64,000 nt of DNA from Sphingopyxis sp. (GCA_002733865.1 NVXM01000012.1:46952-110951), one strand, 5' to 3'. Positions 48,522-57,673 are shown, counted from the first letter of the stretch. Made by a program: numbers and translations. The notes: generated by a model from the sequence alone, not told the origin.

Positions 48522-49298
48522 ATGAATTTAATCTCCCCACCAACGGCTAATCCACCCTCAGAAGCGATGATCAGCAGCCTCCAGCACTGGTGGGCGTTGG
48601 CCGGGGTTAATCTGGATTATAGCGACCAGCCGACAGCATTGCTGCGGCCCGAGCCAGAGATTGCCACACCGGTTGCCGCACCTCCCGTCGCCGTTACGGA
48701 ACGCCGGTCAGAAGAGACCAAAACGGTGCCTGTGCACAGCCCTCCTCCTGCCGTTTATGAGGACTTTATTGCCTGGCTGGCCAACGCCAAGGATCTGATA
48801 GAAGCGGGATGGTCAAAGAGCCGTGTGGCGCCTGAGGGTGTTCTCGAGCCGGAAATCATGATTATTTCCGGTCTTCCGGAAAAAGACCGGAATGGCAACG
48901 TCCACCTTTTCAATCCGGACAATCGGAAATTGCTCGAGAAGATGTTAGCGGCGATTGGCTGCGATTCGGGTCATTCCTATATTACGACCATCGCCGCTGC
49001 CGCATCGATCGACGGCAGGATTGACGAACAACACTGGTCCGCCTTCAAAGAGCGTATGCTTCATCACATTGGTCTGGTCCGTCCCAAACGCGTTATCTGC
49101 TTCGGCGACCTGGCCGCAAAAATCATATTTGGTGAAGATATGCTGACGGCGCGTAAAAATAAGCAATTTATTAACCATGAATCATCACAAACGGAGGCGA
49201 TCGTAACTTTTCATCCGCGGATCCTGATCGAGCGGCCATTGTTCAAAGCCGAAGCGTGGAAGGATTTGCAAATGCTGACAAGGATTTCTGCCCCGTGA
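48522..49298 (+). CDS. Divergent uracil-DNA glycosylase-superfamily protein
   Basis: A 258-residue protein. The N-terminal 90 residues are Pro/Ala-rich and probably unstructured. The C-terminal half has the UDG-like layout: IMIISGLPEKDRNGNVHLF, KLLEKMLAAIGCD, RPKRVICFGDLAAKII and a terminal TFHPRILIERPLFKAEAWKD. The usual family-4 GEAPG motif is replaced by SGLPEKD, and only two cysteines are present, so no [4Fe-4S] cluster. Enzyme activity is therefore uncertain. The start could be 48522 or ATG 48567, since a TATGTATAAA box lies right at 48513-48522. The stop overlaps the transglycosylase start. Confidence 0.7.
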   Translation: MNLISPPTANPPSEAMISSLQHWWALAGVNLDYSDQPTALLRPEPEIATPVAAPPVAVTERRSEETKTVPVHSPPPAVYEDFIAWLANAKDLIEAGWSKSRVAPEGVLEPEIMIISGLPEKDRNGNVHLFNPDNRKLLEKMLAAIGCDSGHSYITTIAAAASIDGRIDEQHWSAFKERMLHHIGLVRPKRVICFGDLAAKIIFGEDMLTARKNKQFINHESSQTEAIVTFHPRILIERPLFKAEAWKDLQMLTRISAP

Positions 49299-51037
49299 AA
49301 CTGAAACTTGCCCTGACCGCCTCCCTTATCACATTGATCGCAACCCCTGCTATGGCCGATGACGGAGCGGTACTCTATAACAGCGCATCGATCGCCAAAT
49401 ATGTCCCATCGCAACTGAAGCAGAGCCAATCGGACCATTATCGGGCGCTGTTTTCGGCAATGAGTTCGAACCAGTGGGACACGGCAAAGAATCTCATCGA
49501 CACAGCTCCGGATGGCCCTCTGAAATCTATCGCAAAGGCAGAATTTTTTCTGGCAGCCAATAGCCCGCGGGCGGAACTTGGGCCGTTGTTGGTGCTGGTG
49601 AACGAGGCACCGCAGATTCCGCAAGCCGCCCAGCTCGGCCGATTAGCCCAGAAACGCGGCGCACAATTATTGCCGGACCTGCCTCAGCGCAGAAACTTGT
49701 CCTGGGTACCCGGTTCACCGATCCGTTCAAAACCAAAGGATGTGGACTCCGACCGTGCGGCCAACGGCGTTCGTGGCCAGATCATCGAGTTTATCAAGAC
49801 CGACAATCCACAGGGTGCAGAAGAACTGCTCAATATAAATGCAATGGAGATGTCGGCGGAAGGTCGGACGGAACTGGAACAGCGGATCGCCTGGTCCTAT
49901 TATATTGAAAATGATGATGCCTCGGCCTTGCGTCTCGCCCGACGAGCGCAAAATGGCGCCGGCGAATGGGTTGGGCATGCCGACTGGGTGGCTGGCCTGG
50001 CCGCTTGGCGTTTGAATGACTGCCAATCCGCCGGTAGCGCGTTCGAGAGAGTGGGACGGTCGGCGGCCAATGTCGATCTGAAAGCGGCCGGCCTTTACTG
50101 GAGCGCGCGCGCAGATTTACGCTGCGGCCAGCCAACAAAGGTTCAAGGCAAATTGCAGGCTGCGGCGCGCTATGACGACAGCTTTTACGGCATGCTCGCC
50201 GCGCAGACATTGGGCATGACGCCCGCTACCACGAAAGCGGACGATAGCTTCGAAAAATCGGACTGGCACGCACTGGAGCGGCATGAAAATGTCCGCGGCG
50301 CCATTGCGCTGGTAGAGATTGGCGAAGAACGCCTGGCCGATGAAGCACTGCGGCATCAGGCGACAATCGGGCCGGACAGCGATCACCCTGCCCTGATCAA
50401 ATTGGCGCGCGAACTGAATCTGCCGCGCACCCAGCTATGGCTCGCTCATAATGCGCCGCGCGGCATGAGGCCGGATGCGCTCGCCGGTTTTCCTGCGCCA
50501 AAATGGCAGCCCGATGGCGGGTGGCGTGTCGATCCTGCCTTGATCTATGCCCATACGCTGCAGGAATCGGCCTTTCGCAGCGAGGTCGTAAGCCCCGCCA
50601 ATGCGATCGGACTGATGCAGGTGCGTCCCGGCACGGCCGGTGACATCGCGCGTGCCAATGGCAGGAATTTCAACGAGGCAGACCTGTACCGGCCTTCGAC
50701 CAATCTCGAATATGGCCAGTCCTATCTCGAATATCTTGGCAAGTCTTCGATTACCGAAGGCAAGCTGCCCAAAATCGCCGCAGCCTATAATGCAGGCCCC
50801 GGTTCCGTGCAGCGCTGGAACAGCGAAATAAAGGATAATGACGATCCGCTGCTGTTCATGGAGAGCATCCCTTATGTCGAGACCCGCGGTTATGTCTCGA
50901 TCATATTGCGCAACTACTGGATGTACGAAAAACAGGCAGGCATTCCGTCGGTCAGCGCGCGGACGCTGTCGCAAAATCAATGGCCCAGGTTTCCCGGTCA
51001 CCCCGATAAAAGAAAAACGCAGTTCACCGCGCGCTGA
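49295..51037 (+). CDS. Soluble lytic murein transglycosylase
   Basis: A 580-residue periplasmic peptidoglycan lyase. The GTG start at 49295 overlaps the preceding stop (GTGA) and gives the signal peptide VKLKLALTASLITLIATPAMA. An alpha-helical superhelix (about 60-400) precedes the SLT domain, which has ALIYAHTLQESAFRSEVVSP (catalytic Glu), AIGLMQVRPGTAGDIA and PKIAAAYNAGPGSVQRW. The architecture matches Slt70-like enzymes. A strong terminator follows at 51057. Confidence 0.92.
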   Translation: MKLKLALTASLITLIATPAMADDGAVLYNSASIAKYVPSQLKQSQSDHYRALFSAMSSNQWDTAKNLIDTAPDGPLKSIAKAEFFLAANSPRAELGPLLVLVNEAPQIPQAAQLGRLAQKRGAQLLPDLPQRRNLSWVPGSPIRSKPKDVDSDRAANGVRGQIIEFIKTDNPQGAEELLNINAMEMSAEGRTELEQRIAWSYYIENDDASALRLARRAQNGAGEWVGHADWVAGLAAWRLNDCQSAGSAFERVGRSAANVDLKAAGLYWSARADLRCGQPTKVQGKLQAAARYDDSFYGMLAAQTLGMTPATTKADDSFEKSDWHALERHENVRGAIALVEIGEERLADEALRHQATIGPDSDHPALIKLARELNLPRTQLWLAHNAPRGMRPDALAGFPAPKWQPDGGWRVDPALIYAHTLQESAFRSEVVSPANAIGLMQVRPGTAGDIARANGRNFNEADLYRPSTNLEYGQSYLEYLGKSSITEGKLPKIAAAYNAGPGSVQRWNSEIKDNDDPLLFMESIPYVETRGYVSIILRNYWMYEKQAGIPSVSARTLSQNQWPRFPGHPDKRKTQFTAR

Positions 51038-51056
51038 TCGCGATACTGCAGAAATG

Positions 51057-51095
51057 AAAAAGCCGGGCCTTGCGACATGCAGGGCCCGGCTTTTT
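51057..51095. terminator. Bidirectional intrinsic terminator between slt and ahcY
   Basis: AAAAAGCCGGGCC (51057-51069) pairs with GGCCCGGCTTTTT (51083-51095) around a 13-nt loop. A T-run follows the stem on the plus strand and, by symmetry, on the minus strand, so it can end both convergent transcripts. It starts 20 bases after the transglycosylase stop. Confidence 0.9.
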
Positions 51096-51115
51096 ACGTT
51101 GGGAGGCATTATCGC

Positions 51116-52528
51116 CTAGTAGCGATAATGATCCGGTTTGAACGGGCCTTCGGTCGGAACGCCAATATAGTCGGCCTGTTCCTTGGTCAGCTTGTCCAGC
51201 TTTACGCCAAGCTTCGCCAGATGCAGTTCGGCAACTTTCTCGTCGAGATGCTTCGGCAGAACATAGACATCATTTTCATATTGCTCGGGACGGAGCCACA
51301 ATTCGATCTGTGCCAGCACCTGGTTGGTGAAGCTTGCCGACATCACGAAGCTGGGGTGACCCGTTGCACAGCCAAGATTGACCAGACGGCCCTGCGCCAG
51401 AACGATCAGCTTCTTGCCATCCGCAAATTCGACTTCGTCGACTTGCGGCTTGATTTCGGTCCATTTCATATTCTTGAGAGCGCCGATCTGAATCTCGCTG
51501 TCAAAGTGGCCGATGTTGCAGACGATCGCACGGTCCTTCATGGCGCGCATGTGATCGACGGTGATCACATCCTTGTTGCCGGTCGTGGTGACGAAAATGT
51601 CGCCGCGCTTGGTGCCTTCATCCATAGTCACGACTTCAAAGCCTTCCATCGCCGCCTGCAATGCGCAGATCGGATCGATTTCGGTGACCAGCACGCGCGC
51701 GCCGCCGTTGCGGAGCGACTGGGCCGAGCCCTTGCCGACATCACCGAAACCGGCGACAACAGCAACTTTACCAGCGAGCATGACGTCGGTTGCGCGACGG
51801 ATCGCGTCGACCAACGACTCTTTGCAGCCGTAGAGATTGTCGAACTTCGACTTGGTCACGCTGTCGTTGACGTTGATCGCCGGGAAAGGCAGCTTGCCGA
51901 TTTTCGCCAGCTCATAGAGACGGTGAACACCGGTGGTGGTTTCTTCCGAAACACCCTTTATGGCTTCCACGGTCCGGGTCAGATAGCCAGGGCGTTCTGC
52001 CAGAAAGCGGGTCAGGGTCGCGACGAAAACTTCTTCTTCTTCGTTTTCCGGCTTGAACAATTCTTCACCGGCTTCGACACGTGCACCCCAAAGAGCGAAC
52101 ATGGTGGCGTCGCCGCCATCGTCGAGGATCAGGTTGCAGGTTTCGTCCGTGCCCCAGTCGAAAATGCGCTCAACATAAGCCCAATATTCTTCGAGAGTTT
52201 CGCCCTTGATGGCGAAGACCGGAGTGCCGCCGGCTGCGATAGCGGCTGCGGCATGATCCTGGGTGGAGAAAATATTGCAGGAAGCCCAGCGGACGTCAGC
52301 GCCCAGTTCAAGCAGAGTTTCGATCAACACGGCGGTCTGGATCGTCATGTGCAGCGAGCCAGTGATCCGCGCGCCTTTCAAAGGCTTTTCCTTGCCGAAT
52401 TCTTCACGCAGAGCCATCAGGCCCGGCATTTCGGTTTCGGCTATTTCAATCTCTCTCCGGCCGAAATCGGCGAGGGAAATATCCTTGATAACATAGTCTT
52501 GGGTTGCGGTATCCGCTGCGGTTGCCAC
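51116..52528 (-). CDS. ahcY: S-adenosylhomocysteinase
   Basis: A 470-residue NAD-dependent hydrolase splitting S-adenosylhomocysteine. [20 protein letters not shown] and [16 protein letters not shown] are in the substrate domain; [18 protein letters not shown] is the NAD-binding loop; and the C-terminus ends KPDHYRY with the conserved Lys and Tyr. It contains the insert of about 40 residues ([19 protein letters not shown]) seen in bacterial and plant-type enzymes. The GTG start has AAGGAGA upstream. A near-perfect 26-bp palindrome lies 87-112 bases upstream. Confidence 0.96.
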   Translation of the reverse strand: MATAADTATQDYVIKDISLADFGRREIEIAETEMPGLMALREEFGKEKPLKGARITGSLHMTIQTAVLIETLLELGADVRWASCNIFSTQDHAAAAIAAGGTPVFAIKGETLEEYWAYVERIFDWGTDETCNLILDDGGDATMFALWGARVEAGEELFKPENEEEEVFVATLTRFLAERPGYLTRTVEAIKGVSEETTTGVHRLYELAKIGKLPFPAINVNDSVTKSKFDNLYGCKESLVDAIRRATDVMLAGKVAVVAGFGDVGKGSAQSLRNGGARVLVTEIDPICALQAAMEGFEVVTMDEGTKRGDIFVTTTGNKDVITVDHMRAMKDRAIVCNIGHFDSEIQIGALKNMKWTEIKPQVDEVEFADGKKLIVLAQGRLVNLGCATGHPSFVMSASFTNQVLAQIELWLRPEQYENDVYVLPKHLDEKVAELHLAKLGVKLDKLTKEQADYIGVPTEGPFKPDHYRY

Positions 52529-52552
52529 GTCTTATCTCCTTGGAAAACGAAA

Positions 52553-52578
52553 TGCCGCACAGGTGATACGGTGCGGCA
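52553..52578 (-). promoter_or_regulatory. Hairpin in the ahcY 5' leader
   Basis: TGCCGCAC (52553-52560) and GTGCGGCA (52571-52578) form an 8-bp stem with a ten-base loop, 25-50 bases upstream of the GTG start. It is too small and lacks the conserved bases of SAH or SAM/SAH riboswitches. It could stabilise the message; regulation is not shown. Confidence 0.4.
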
Positions 52579-52614
52579 ACATTCTTTATTAATAGACGGT
52601 CGTCGCTTCAGAAG

Positions 52615-52640
52615 CAAATATAAAGATGTCTTTATATTTG
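52615..52640. promoter_or_regulatory. 26-bp palindrome upstream of ahcY, candidate SAH/methionine-cycle operator
   Basis: CAAATATAAAGA-TG-TCTTTATATTTG: perfect 12-bp arms around a two-base centre, AT-rich in a GC-rich region. ArsR-family regulators of the SAH/methionine cycle (SahR type) bind operators of this kind upstream of ahcY in proteobacteria. The palindrome is seen directly; the regulator is inferred and is not encoded in the window. Confidence 0.6.
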
Positions 52641-52685
52641 AAATTTTGTGAGTCTGCAGCGATGAAGGCCGTAAGATTCAAAGGG

Positions 52686-53246
52686 TCAAGCGCTGCCAAA
52701 TCCACTGGAAAGCTTGGTTGGGTCGATGCCCAACGCTTCCCAGGCCATCATCCATTTATCGCCGGAGCCCGTCTCGTACAGCCAGTCGGGCGACCCTTTG
52801 GCGATCGTCCAGCCATTCTGGGTCAATTCGCTTTCAAGCTGCCCCTCTCCCCATCCGGCATAACCAAGCGCAATCGTCCATTTTTCCGGCCCACGGCCCT
52901 TGGCGATGGCGTTGAGCATATCGACCGAGCTGCTCAGTCCCCAGGCATCGCCGACCTGAAGCGTGTCGAGCATGTTGATATCAAGGCTGTGCAGAATGAA
53001 CCCGCGCTGCGTTTCCATCGGACCGCCGAGAAACACATCGCGGTCCGGGGCGTCTGCCGTGTCGATATCGAACTGCTTGAGAATATCGTGAAAGCTGATC
53101 CCCTCCACAGTTTCGCCAATATTGATCCCCAGCGCGCCATTTTCATCATGGGAACAGATCGCCACCACAGATCTGGCAAAGCGCGGATCGGCCATGCCGG
53201 GCGTCGCAAGCAGGAATTGTCCGGAGAAGAAGATAGTGTCATCCAT
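52686..53246 (-). CDS. YqgE/AlgH family protein
   Basis: A 186-residue UPF0301 protein: FFSGQFLLATPGMADPRFAR, ICSHDENGALGINIG, VFLGGPMETQRGFILHS and ALGYAGWGEGQLESELTQNG are the family blocks. Function is not firmly established (AlgH was linked to alginate regulation). The start at 53246 gives the normal family length; the frame open from 53387 adds 47 unconserved residues. It is divergent from the peroxiredoxin gene. Confidence 0.92.
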   Translation of the reverse strand: MDDTIFFSGQFLLATPGMADPRFARSVVAICSHDENGALGINIGETVEGISFHDILKQFDIDTADAPDRDVFLGGPMETQRGFILHSLDINMLDTLQVGDAWGLSSSVDMLNAIAKGRGPEKWTIALGYAGWGEGQLESELTQNGWTIAKGSPDWLYETGSGDKWMMAWEALGIDPTKLSSGFGSA

Positions 53247-53403
53247 TGAACGCAGCATAGCGAGGCAATGATCGGCTGCCCATGGCAAAATTACTAAGCT
53301 CCGTGGTTTGACCGCCTTGTCCGCTTGCAATTTCATCCGCGGATCACCACTATCTGCTTCAGAGGCAAGCGTTCTCAGCCCAATCAAAAATCAGGAGCAG
53401 AAT

Positions 53404-53880
53404 ATGATTAACAAAGGCGACAAAGTCCCCGACGTGAAATTGGTCAAGGCAACCGCAGACGGCCCGCAGCAGATCAGCTCAAGCGAATATTTCGCTGGCA
53501 AGAAAGTGGCACTATTCTCCGTTCCTGGTGCGTTTACGCCAACCTGCTCGGCGAAGCATCTTCCCGGCTATGTCGAAAAAGCATCTGAGCTGAAAGCGAA
53601 AGGCGTCGACGAGATTGCCTGCACCGCCGTCAACGACGCGTTCGTAATGGGCGCATGGAATGATGCCGCAGGATCGGAAGACGTGACCATGCTGGCTGAC
53701 GGTAATGGCGATTTCGCCGAAGCCGTCGGACTCACCATGGATGGCTCCGGCTTTGGCCTCGGCAAGCGCGGCCAGCGTTTCTCGATGATCGTCAATGACG
53801 GTGTCGTCGAAGAGCTGAACGTCGAAGCACCGGGTGATTTCAAGGTCAGCGCAGCGGAATATATGCTCGACCAGCTTTAA
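53404..53880 (+). CDS. Peroxiredoxin, Prx5/atypical 2-Cys type
   Basis: A 158-residue thiol peroxidase. The peroxidatic Cys48 lies in VPGAFTPTCSAKHLPGYVEK, and Cys73 is in GVDEIACTAVND. LGKRGQRFSMIVNDGVVEEL completes the Prx5 pattern. It reduces hydrogen and alkyl peroxides, typically with glutathione/glutaredoxin or thioredoxin. The start at 53404 has AGGAGCAGAAT upstream. A strong terminator follows. Confidence 0.93.
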   Translation: MINKGDKVPDVKLVKATADGPQQISSSEYFAGKKVALFSVPGAFTPTCSAKHLPGYVEKASELKAKGVDEIACTAVNDAFVMGAWNDAAGSEDVTMLADGNGDFAEAVGLTMDGSGFGLGKRGQRFSMIVNDGVVEELNVEAPGDFKVSAAEYMLDQL

Positions 53881-53898
53881 ACTGCATTCAGCAAATCG

Positions 53899-53934
53899 AA
53901 AAACCGGCGGGGGCTCAGGCTCCCGCCGGTTTTT
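53899..53934. terminator. Bidirectional intrinsic terminator between peroxiredoxin and M2 peptidase genes
   Basis: AAAAACCGGCGGG (53899-53911) pairs with CCCGCCGGTTTTT (53922-53934) around a ten-base loop. T-runs follow on either strand, so it serves both convergent genes. Confidence 0.9.
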
Positions 53935-53940
53935 TATTGC

Positions 53941-55779
53941 CTACCAGCCACAGGACTTGCCCTTGTTCTCTTCCTTCAGCCAGTCCATCAGCGGCGCGAA
54001 ATAGCTGATCATCGCTGATCCGTCCATTTCGCGGCTGCCGGTGAACGCTTCGAGAGCATCGGGCCATGGCTTGGATGCGCCCATTTCCAGCATTGCGTTC
54101 AGCTTGGCACCCACTTGCTTGTTGCCGTAAAAGGAGCACCGGTGCAGCGGTCCCTTCCAACCGGCGGCATCGCAGGCGGCCTTGTAGAACTGGAACTGCA
54201 GGATGCGGGCGAGGAAATAGCGCGAGTACGGCGTGTTGCCCGGGATGTGATATTTCGCGCCGGGATCAAAGGCGTCGTCGGGCCGGTCCACCGGCGGGGT
54301 GATACCCTGATATTCCAGCTTCAAATCGTGCCAGGCGGTGGTGTAATCGGCTGGCTGGATATCGCCGCTGAACACACCCCAGCGCCATTTGTCGACCAGC
54401 AGACCGAAGGGCAGGAACGCGACCTTGTCCATTGCCTGCCGGAGCAGCAGCCCGATATCCTTGTCTGCGCTTGGGACCTTGGCAGGGTCGAGCAGGCCGA
54501 TCTGGACCAAATATTCCGGGGTGATCGACAGCGCCACCGCGTCGCCGATGGCCTCGTGGAAGCCGTCATTGGCACCATCCAGCTGCAGATAGGTCAGGCC
54601 GTTATAGGCGCGCTGATAATAGTTGTGGCCCAGTTCGTGGTGGATGGTGGTAAAATCGTCGCCATTCACCTTGATGCACATCTTGATCCGGATGTCGTCC
54701 TTGTTGTCGATGTCCCATGCGCTGGCGTGGCAGACCACTTCGCGATCTGCCGGCTTGGTGAACAGGGAGCGTTTCCAGAACGTGTCGGGCAGCGGTTCAA
54801 AGCCGAGCGAGGAGAAAAAGCCCTCGCCCGTCTTGACCATTTTGATCGCATCATAGTCTTTTGCCTTGAGCAATTCGGTCGTGTCATACCCGATGTCGCC
54901 GGCCCCTGCCGGTGCGACGATATCGTAGATATTGCCCCATTCCTGCGCCCACATATTGCCGAGCAGATCGGCGCGGATCGGGCCGGTTTCGGGCTGTACG
55001 GCGTCGCCATATTTCTCGTTGAGCTTGTCGCGGGTGTAGCAGTGCAGCTGGTCATAGAGCGGCTTGACCTGGGCCCACAGCTTGTCGGTCAGTTTGGCAA
55101 AGTCATCTGCCGGCATGTCATAGCCGGAGCGCCACATCGCACCGACATCGGCAAAGCCGAGTTCGCGGGCGCCTTCATTGGCGATCTCGACCATACGGGC
55201 ATAGTCATCCTTCATCGGCGCGCCGACATTGGTGTGCCAGCTTTCCCACATTTCGGAGAGATCTTCAGGATTGCGGTTGGTGCCCATCGCGGCTTCGATG
55301 TCGGAACCGTTTATTTCCTTTCCGTTCAGCGTGCCTTTGCCCTTGCCATAGGCAGAATTGAGCTTGGTCGCAATCTCGTTCAATTCGGTCGCAGCGCCTT
55401 CTGTGGTTGGCGCAGGGAGGACGATTCCGCCGCGCAATTTGTCCAATTTTCGGCGCGTCACCGGATCGAGACCGGCGACATCGTTGAACTTGGCAGCCTC
55501 GATCGCGGCCTGCACCGACATGGTTGTGCCTTCAGCCCCGGCCTTTGCCGCGAGAGCATCCGTATCATCGGTGATATAGGTGGAATTCACCCAATATATG
55601 CGCGCCGCATCAACCGAGTAATCATATAATTCCTGCTCGGTTTCCTCGACAAATTTCCTGGCATCAGCAGCCGTAGGCGCTGCTGTTTCTGTCATGTCGT
55701 CTTTTTCATGATGTTTGGCCAGAGCAGGCGTGGCCAGGGCCATGGTTGCGATTGCGACAATCGAAGCGGCGGTTCTCAT
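53941..55779 (-). CDS. M2-family metallopeptidase (angiotensin-converting-enzyme-like dipeptidyl carboxypeptidase)
   Basis: A 612-residue secreted peptidase. The signal peptide MRTAASIVAIATMALATPAL ends after ALA. The zinc motif is TTIHHELGHNYYQ (His381, Glu382, His385) with the third ligand Glu409 in GANDGFHEAIGD. The late YFLARILQFQFYKAAC block carries substrate-binding residues of the ACE family. It removes C-terminal dipeptides, presumably for peptide nutrition in the periplasm; bacterial homologues are known in several proteobacteria. The gene is long, intact and looks single. Confidence 0.93.
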   Translation of the reverse strand: MRTAASIVAIATMALATPALAKHHEKDDMTETAAPTAADARKFVEETEQELYDYSVDAARIYWVNSTYITDDTDALAAKAGAEGTTMSVQAAIEAAKFNDVAGLDPVTRRKLDKLRGGIVLPAPTTEGAATELNEIATKLNSAYGKGKGTLNGKEINGSDIEAAMGTNRNPEDLSEMWESWHTNVGAPMKDDYARMVEIANEGARELGFADVGAMWRSGYDMPADDFAKLTDKLWAQVKPLYDQLHCYTRDKLNEKYGDAVQPETGPIRADLLGNMWAQEWGNIYDIVAPAGAGDIGYDTTELLKAKDYDAIKMVKTGEGFFSSLGFEPLPDTFWKRSLFTKPADREVVCHASAWDIDNKDDIRIKMCIKVNGDDFTTIHHELGHNYYQRAYNGLTYLQLDGANDGFHEAIGDAVALSITPEYLVQIGLLDPAKVPSADKDIGLLLRQAMDKVAFLPFGLLVDKWRWGVFSGDIQPADYTTAWHDLKLEYQGITPPVDRPDDAFDPGAKYHIPGNTPYSRYFLARILQFQFYKAACDAAGWKGPLHRCSFYGNKQVGAKLNAMLEMGASKPWPDALEAFTGSREMDGSAMISYFAPLMDWLKEENKGKSCGW

Positions 55780-55835
55780 AATTTCATCCTCATGCTTGTA
55801 ATTTTGGTTAGAATTGAAACTTTATCGCGTGCCGG

Positions 55836-56363
55836 TCAAGTGCGTGTTTCGCGCCATCGCCAGACCAGCGCGACGATCATTGCGACCGTGCCGATGATCC
55901 AGGCGATGATCTTGAGCGGTCGAGCGATCGCCGCGGTTCCGGCGAGCCAGTCGCTGCCTTGCGCATTGACGAGCTGAACGAGCTGGCAGATGGTTTCGAC
56001 ATAGTCGGTCAGGCCGAAGAGGAAATAGGCAAGCACGGTCAGCAGGCCGATCTTCTTCAGGGCCGGAGACCGGGCCCACTGCCAGATCAGCCGCCCGCCG
56101 ATAATACCGCCGGACATGTAAAGGGTGATGAACACAAGGTCGAGGATCATGGCTCCGCGCGCGAGATCAAGGACGCCGGCCTCGGCCCAGCTTTGCTGAA
56201 TCGAGTTGACCCGCGCGGCGGTTGCGGAGCTTTGATGATCGAGGATGCCATTGGGGGCAACGGCCGTTTCCAGCGCGCCACCGGAAAGGATCAGATAGGT
56301 AAACAGGGCCAGCCCGCCGCCCCAGAATATCCAGAAATTCCGCCAATTATAGAGCCCCGACAT
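55836..56363 (-). CDS. Hypothetical inner-membrane protein, four predicted helices
   Basis: A 175-residue protein with hydrophobic segments at about 10-28, 67-87, 103-120 and 150-168, and a periplasmic or cytoplasmic loop (LETAVAPNGILDHQSSATAA). I recognise no family with certainty. It lies eight bases downstream of the alpha/beta hydrolase stop on the same strand, so it probably belongs to the same unit. Codon use resembles neighbours. Confidence 0.7.
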   Translation of the reverse strand: MSGLYNWRNFWIFWGGGLALFTYLILSGGALETAVAPNGILDHQSSATAARVNSIQQSWAEAGVLDLARGAMILDLVFITLYMSGGIIGGRLIWQWARSPALKKIGLLTVLAYFLFGLTDYVETICQLVQLVNAQGSDWLAGTAAIARPLKIIAWIIGTVAMIVALVWRWRETRT

Positions 56364-56371
56364 AACCCCTC

Positions 56372-57136
56372 CTATTGGTCCAGAAAGCGCACCATCTCCT
56401 GGCCAAGTTCTGGCTTGGTCACGCTGCTCATGTGTGTTCCGGGAATGGTGACATGGTGGCCGTTGAGCAAAATCGCAGCGAGCTCTTCCGGATCGCCGTT
56501 GTCGTCATCTTCGCTACCGCACAGGACCAATGTTTCGGTTTCTATACCCGCAGCCTCTGCCGGGTCCATATCGGAAAAGGTCCCCAGCAATAGGCGTGCC
56601 GCTTCCGGATCGATTTTCTGGCTTTTCATAAACTGAATCGCCAGCCAGTGCGGATCGCCGCGTTTGGCGCTGTCTCTGCTATCAATCGCCTGATAAAAGA
56701 AATCCCTCCTGCCAGCCCAGCCGGACAGGCCCTGCAGGCCCATGCCCGCCAGGATTGCCTTGCGGGGCCGCGTGCCGGTCGCCAGCAATTTGGCGGTTGT
56801 GCGGGCGCCGAGAGAAAAGCCGCCCAGATCAAAGTCCGAGAGGCCGAGATGCGTTATTAGCGCCCGGATATCCTTCACCAGCACATCTTCGGGATAGGCA
56901 GCGGCATCATGCGGTGAATCGCTTTCGCCATGGGCGCGCAGGTCGGGCATGATCACCCGGAAACCGGCATCGACCAGCGCCTGTGCGTGACCGAATTTGA
57001 TCCAGTTGGTCTCGGCGTTGGAAAACAGTCCGTGGAGCAGGATGACCGTGCGATTTCCTTCTTGCGCTTCGCCCATTTCGTGAATTTTGAGCTTTATTCC
57101 GTCGAAGGAAGAAAAATTCCAGTTGTTTGGGGTCAT
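56372..57136 (-). CDS. Alpha/beta hydrolase
   Basis: A 254-residue hydrolase. VILLHGLFSN supplies the oxyanion loop (33-36), LGGFSLGART the nucleophile elbow with Ser108, and VLCGSEDDDNGDPEEL plus GTHMSSVT the late Asp/His region. The start at 57136 is the conserved one; the frame open from 57184 adds 16 residues without homology-like features. The substrate is unknown; esterase or C-C hydrolase functions are possible. Confidence 0.88.
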   Translation of the reverse strand: MTPNNWNFSSFDGIKLKIHEMGEAQEGNRTVILLHGLFSNAETNWIKFGHAQALVDAGFRVIMPDLRAHGESDSPHDAAAYPEDVLVKDIRALITHLGLSDFDLGGFSLGARTTAKLLATGTRPRKAILAGMGLQGLSGWAGRRDFFYQAIDSRDSAKRGDPHWLAIQFMKSQKIDPEAARLLLGTFSDMDPAEAAGIETETLVLCGSEDDDNGDPEELAAILLNGHHVTIPGTHMSSVTKPELGQEMVRFLDQ

Positions 57137-57229
57137 CAATTGAATCTCATCTGATTGTATTTGTATGAAAATTGGCGGTGACAAGCCTAACCTTTTGATC
57201 GCGTGCGGGAAAGGGCAAAGCAGTTGCCA

Positions 57230-57673
57230 TCATGCCATTCTGACGAGATCGGCGCGCCAGCGAACGAGATCGTCGGGTTGAGTTTGATGCTGTTCGCTGG
57301 CCGGGTCCAGTTGAAATCCGGGCTGTTTTTTCGACACCCACAAATGCCCCGAGGGCGCGATACCGGAGGGATTGTCCAGCGTTCCCACTTTCAGGGCAAT
57401 GGCGTCCGGGGTATTGGTTGGCGAGTGCCAGAGTCTTGTGCCGCATTGGCCGCAAAAATAATTATGCTTTGCCTTGCCGCTATGGGCCACAGTCTCGAAG
57501 GACGCGGCGTCCCCCTGCACGGTCAGCTGCGAATATCGCATTGGCACCGCCATCGAAAAGGCGCTGGCGCTCTGCTTTTTGCATTCGCCGCAATGGCACG
57601 CATAGGCGGGAGCTATTGGGCCTTGAAACCTGTACCGCACGGCGCCGCACTGGCATCCGCCTGCGATTGTCAT
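57230..57673 (-). CDS. GFA-family zinc protein, copy 1 (glutathione-dependent formaldehyde-activating-like)
   Basis: A 147-residue CENP-V/GFA-domain protein. The zinc ligands are complete: GGCQCGAVRY (Cys7, Cys9), CHCGECKK (Cys26, 28, 31) and CGQCG (Cys74, 77). The family includes the S-(hydroxymethyl)glutathione synthase Gfa, but most members are uncharacterised. It overlaps copy 2 by four bases (ATGA) and follows the kappa-GST-like gene, making a glutathione-linked set of three. Confidence 0.88.
   Translation of the reverse strand: MTIAGGCQCGAVRYRFQGPIAPAYACHCGECKKQSASAFSMAVPMRYSQLTVQGDAASFETVAHSGKAKHNYFCGQCGTRLWHSPTNTPDAIALKVGTLDNPSGIAPSGHLWVSKKQPGFQLDPASEQHQTQPDDLVRWRADLVRMA

Noticed and set aside
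52529..52610. SAH or SAM/SAH riboswitch upstream of ahcY
   Set aside because: Only one simple 8-bp hairpin is present; the conserved core bases and pseudoknot partners of these classes are not seen.
51077..52651. 524-codon open frame opposite ahcY
   Set aside because: It mirrors ahcY codons, spans a terminator and the ahcY promoter palindrome, and has no family features.
54115..55629. 504-codon open frame opposite the M2 peptidase
   Set aside because: Antisense shadow of a well-supported gene with zinc ligands and a signal peptide.
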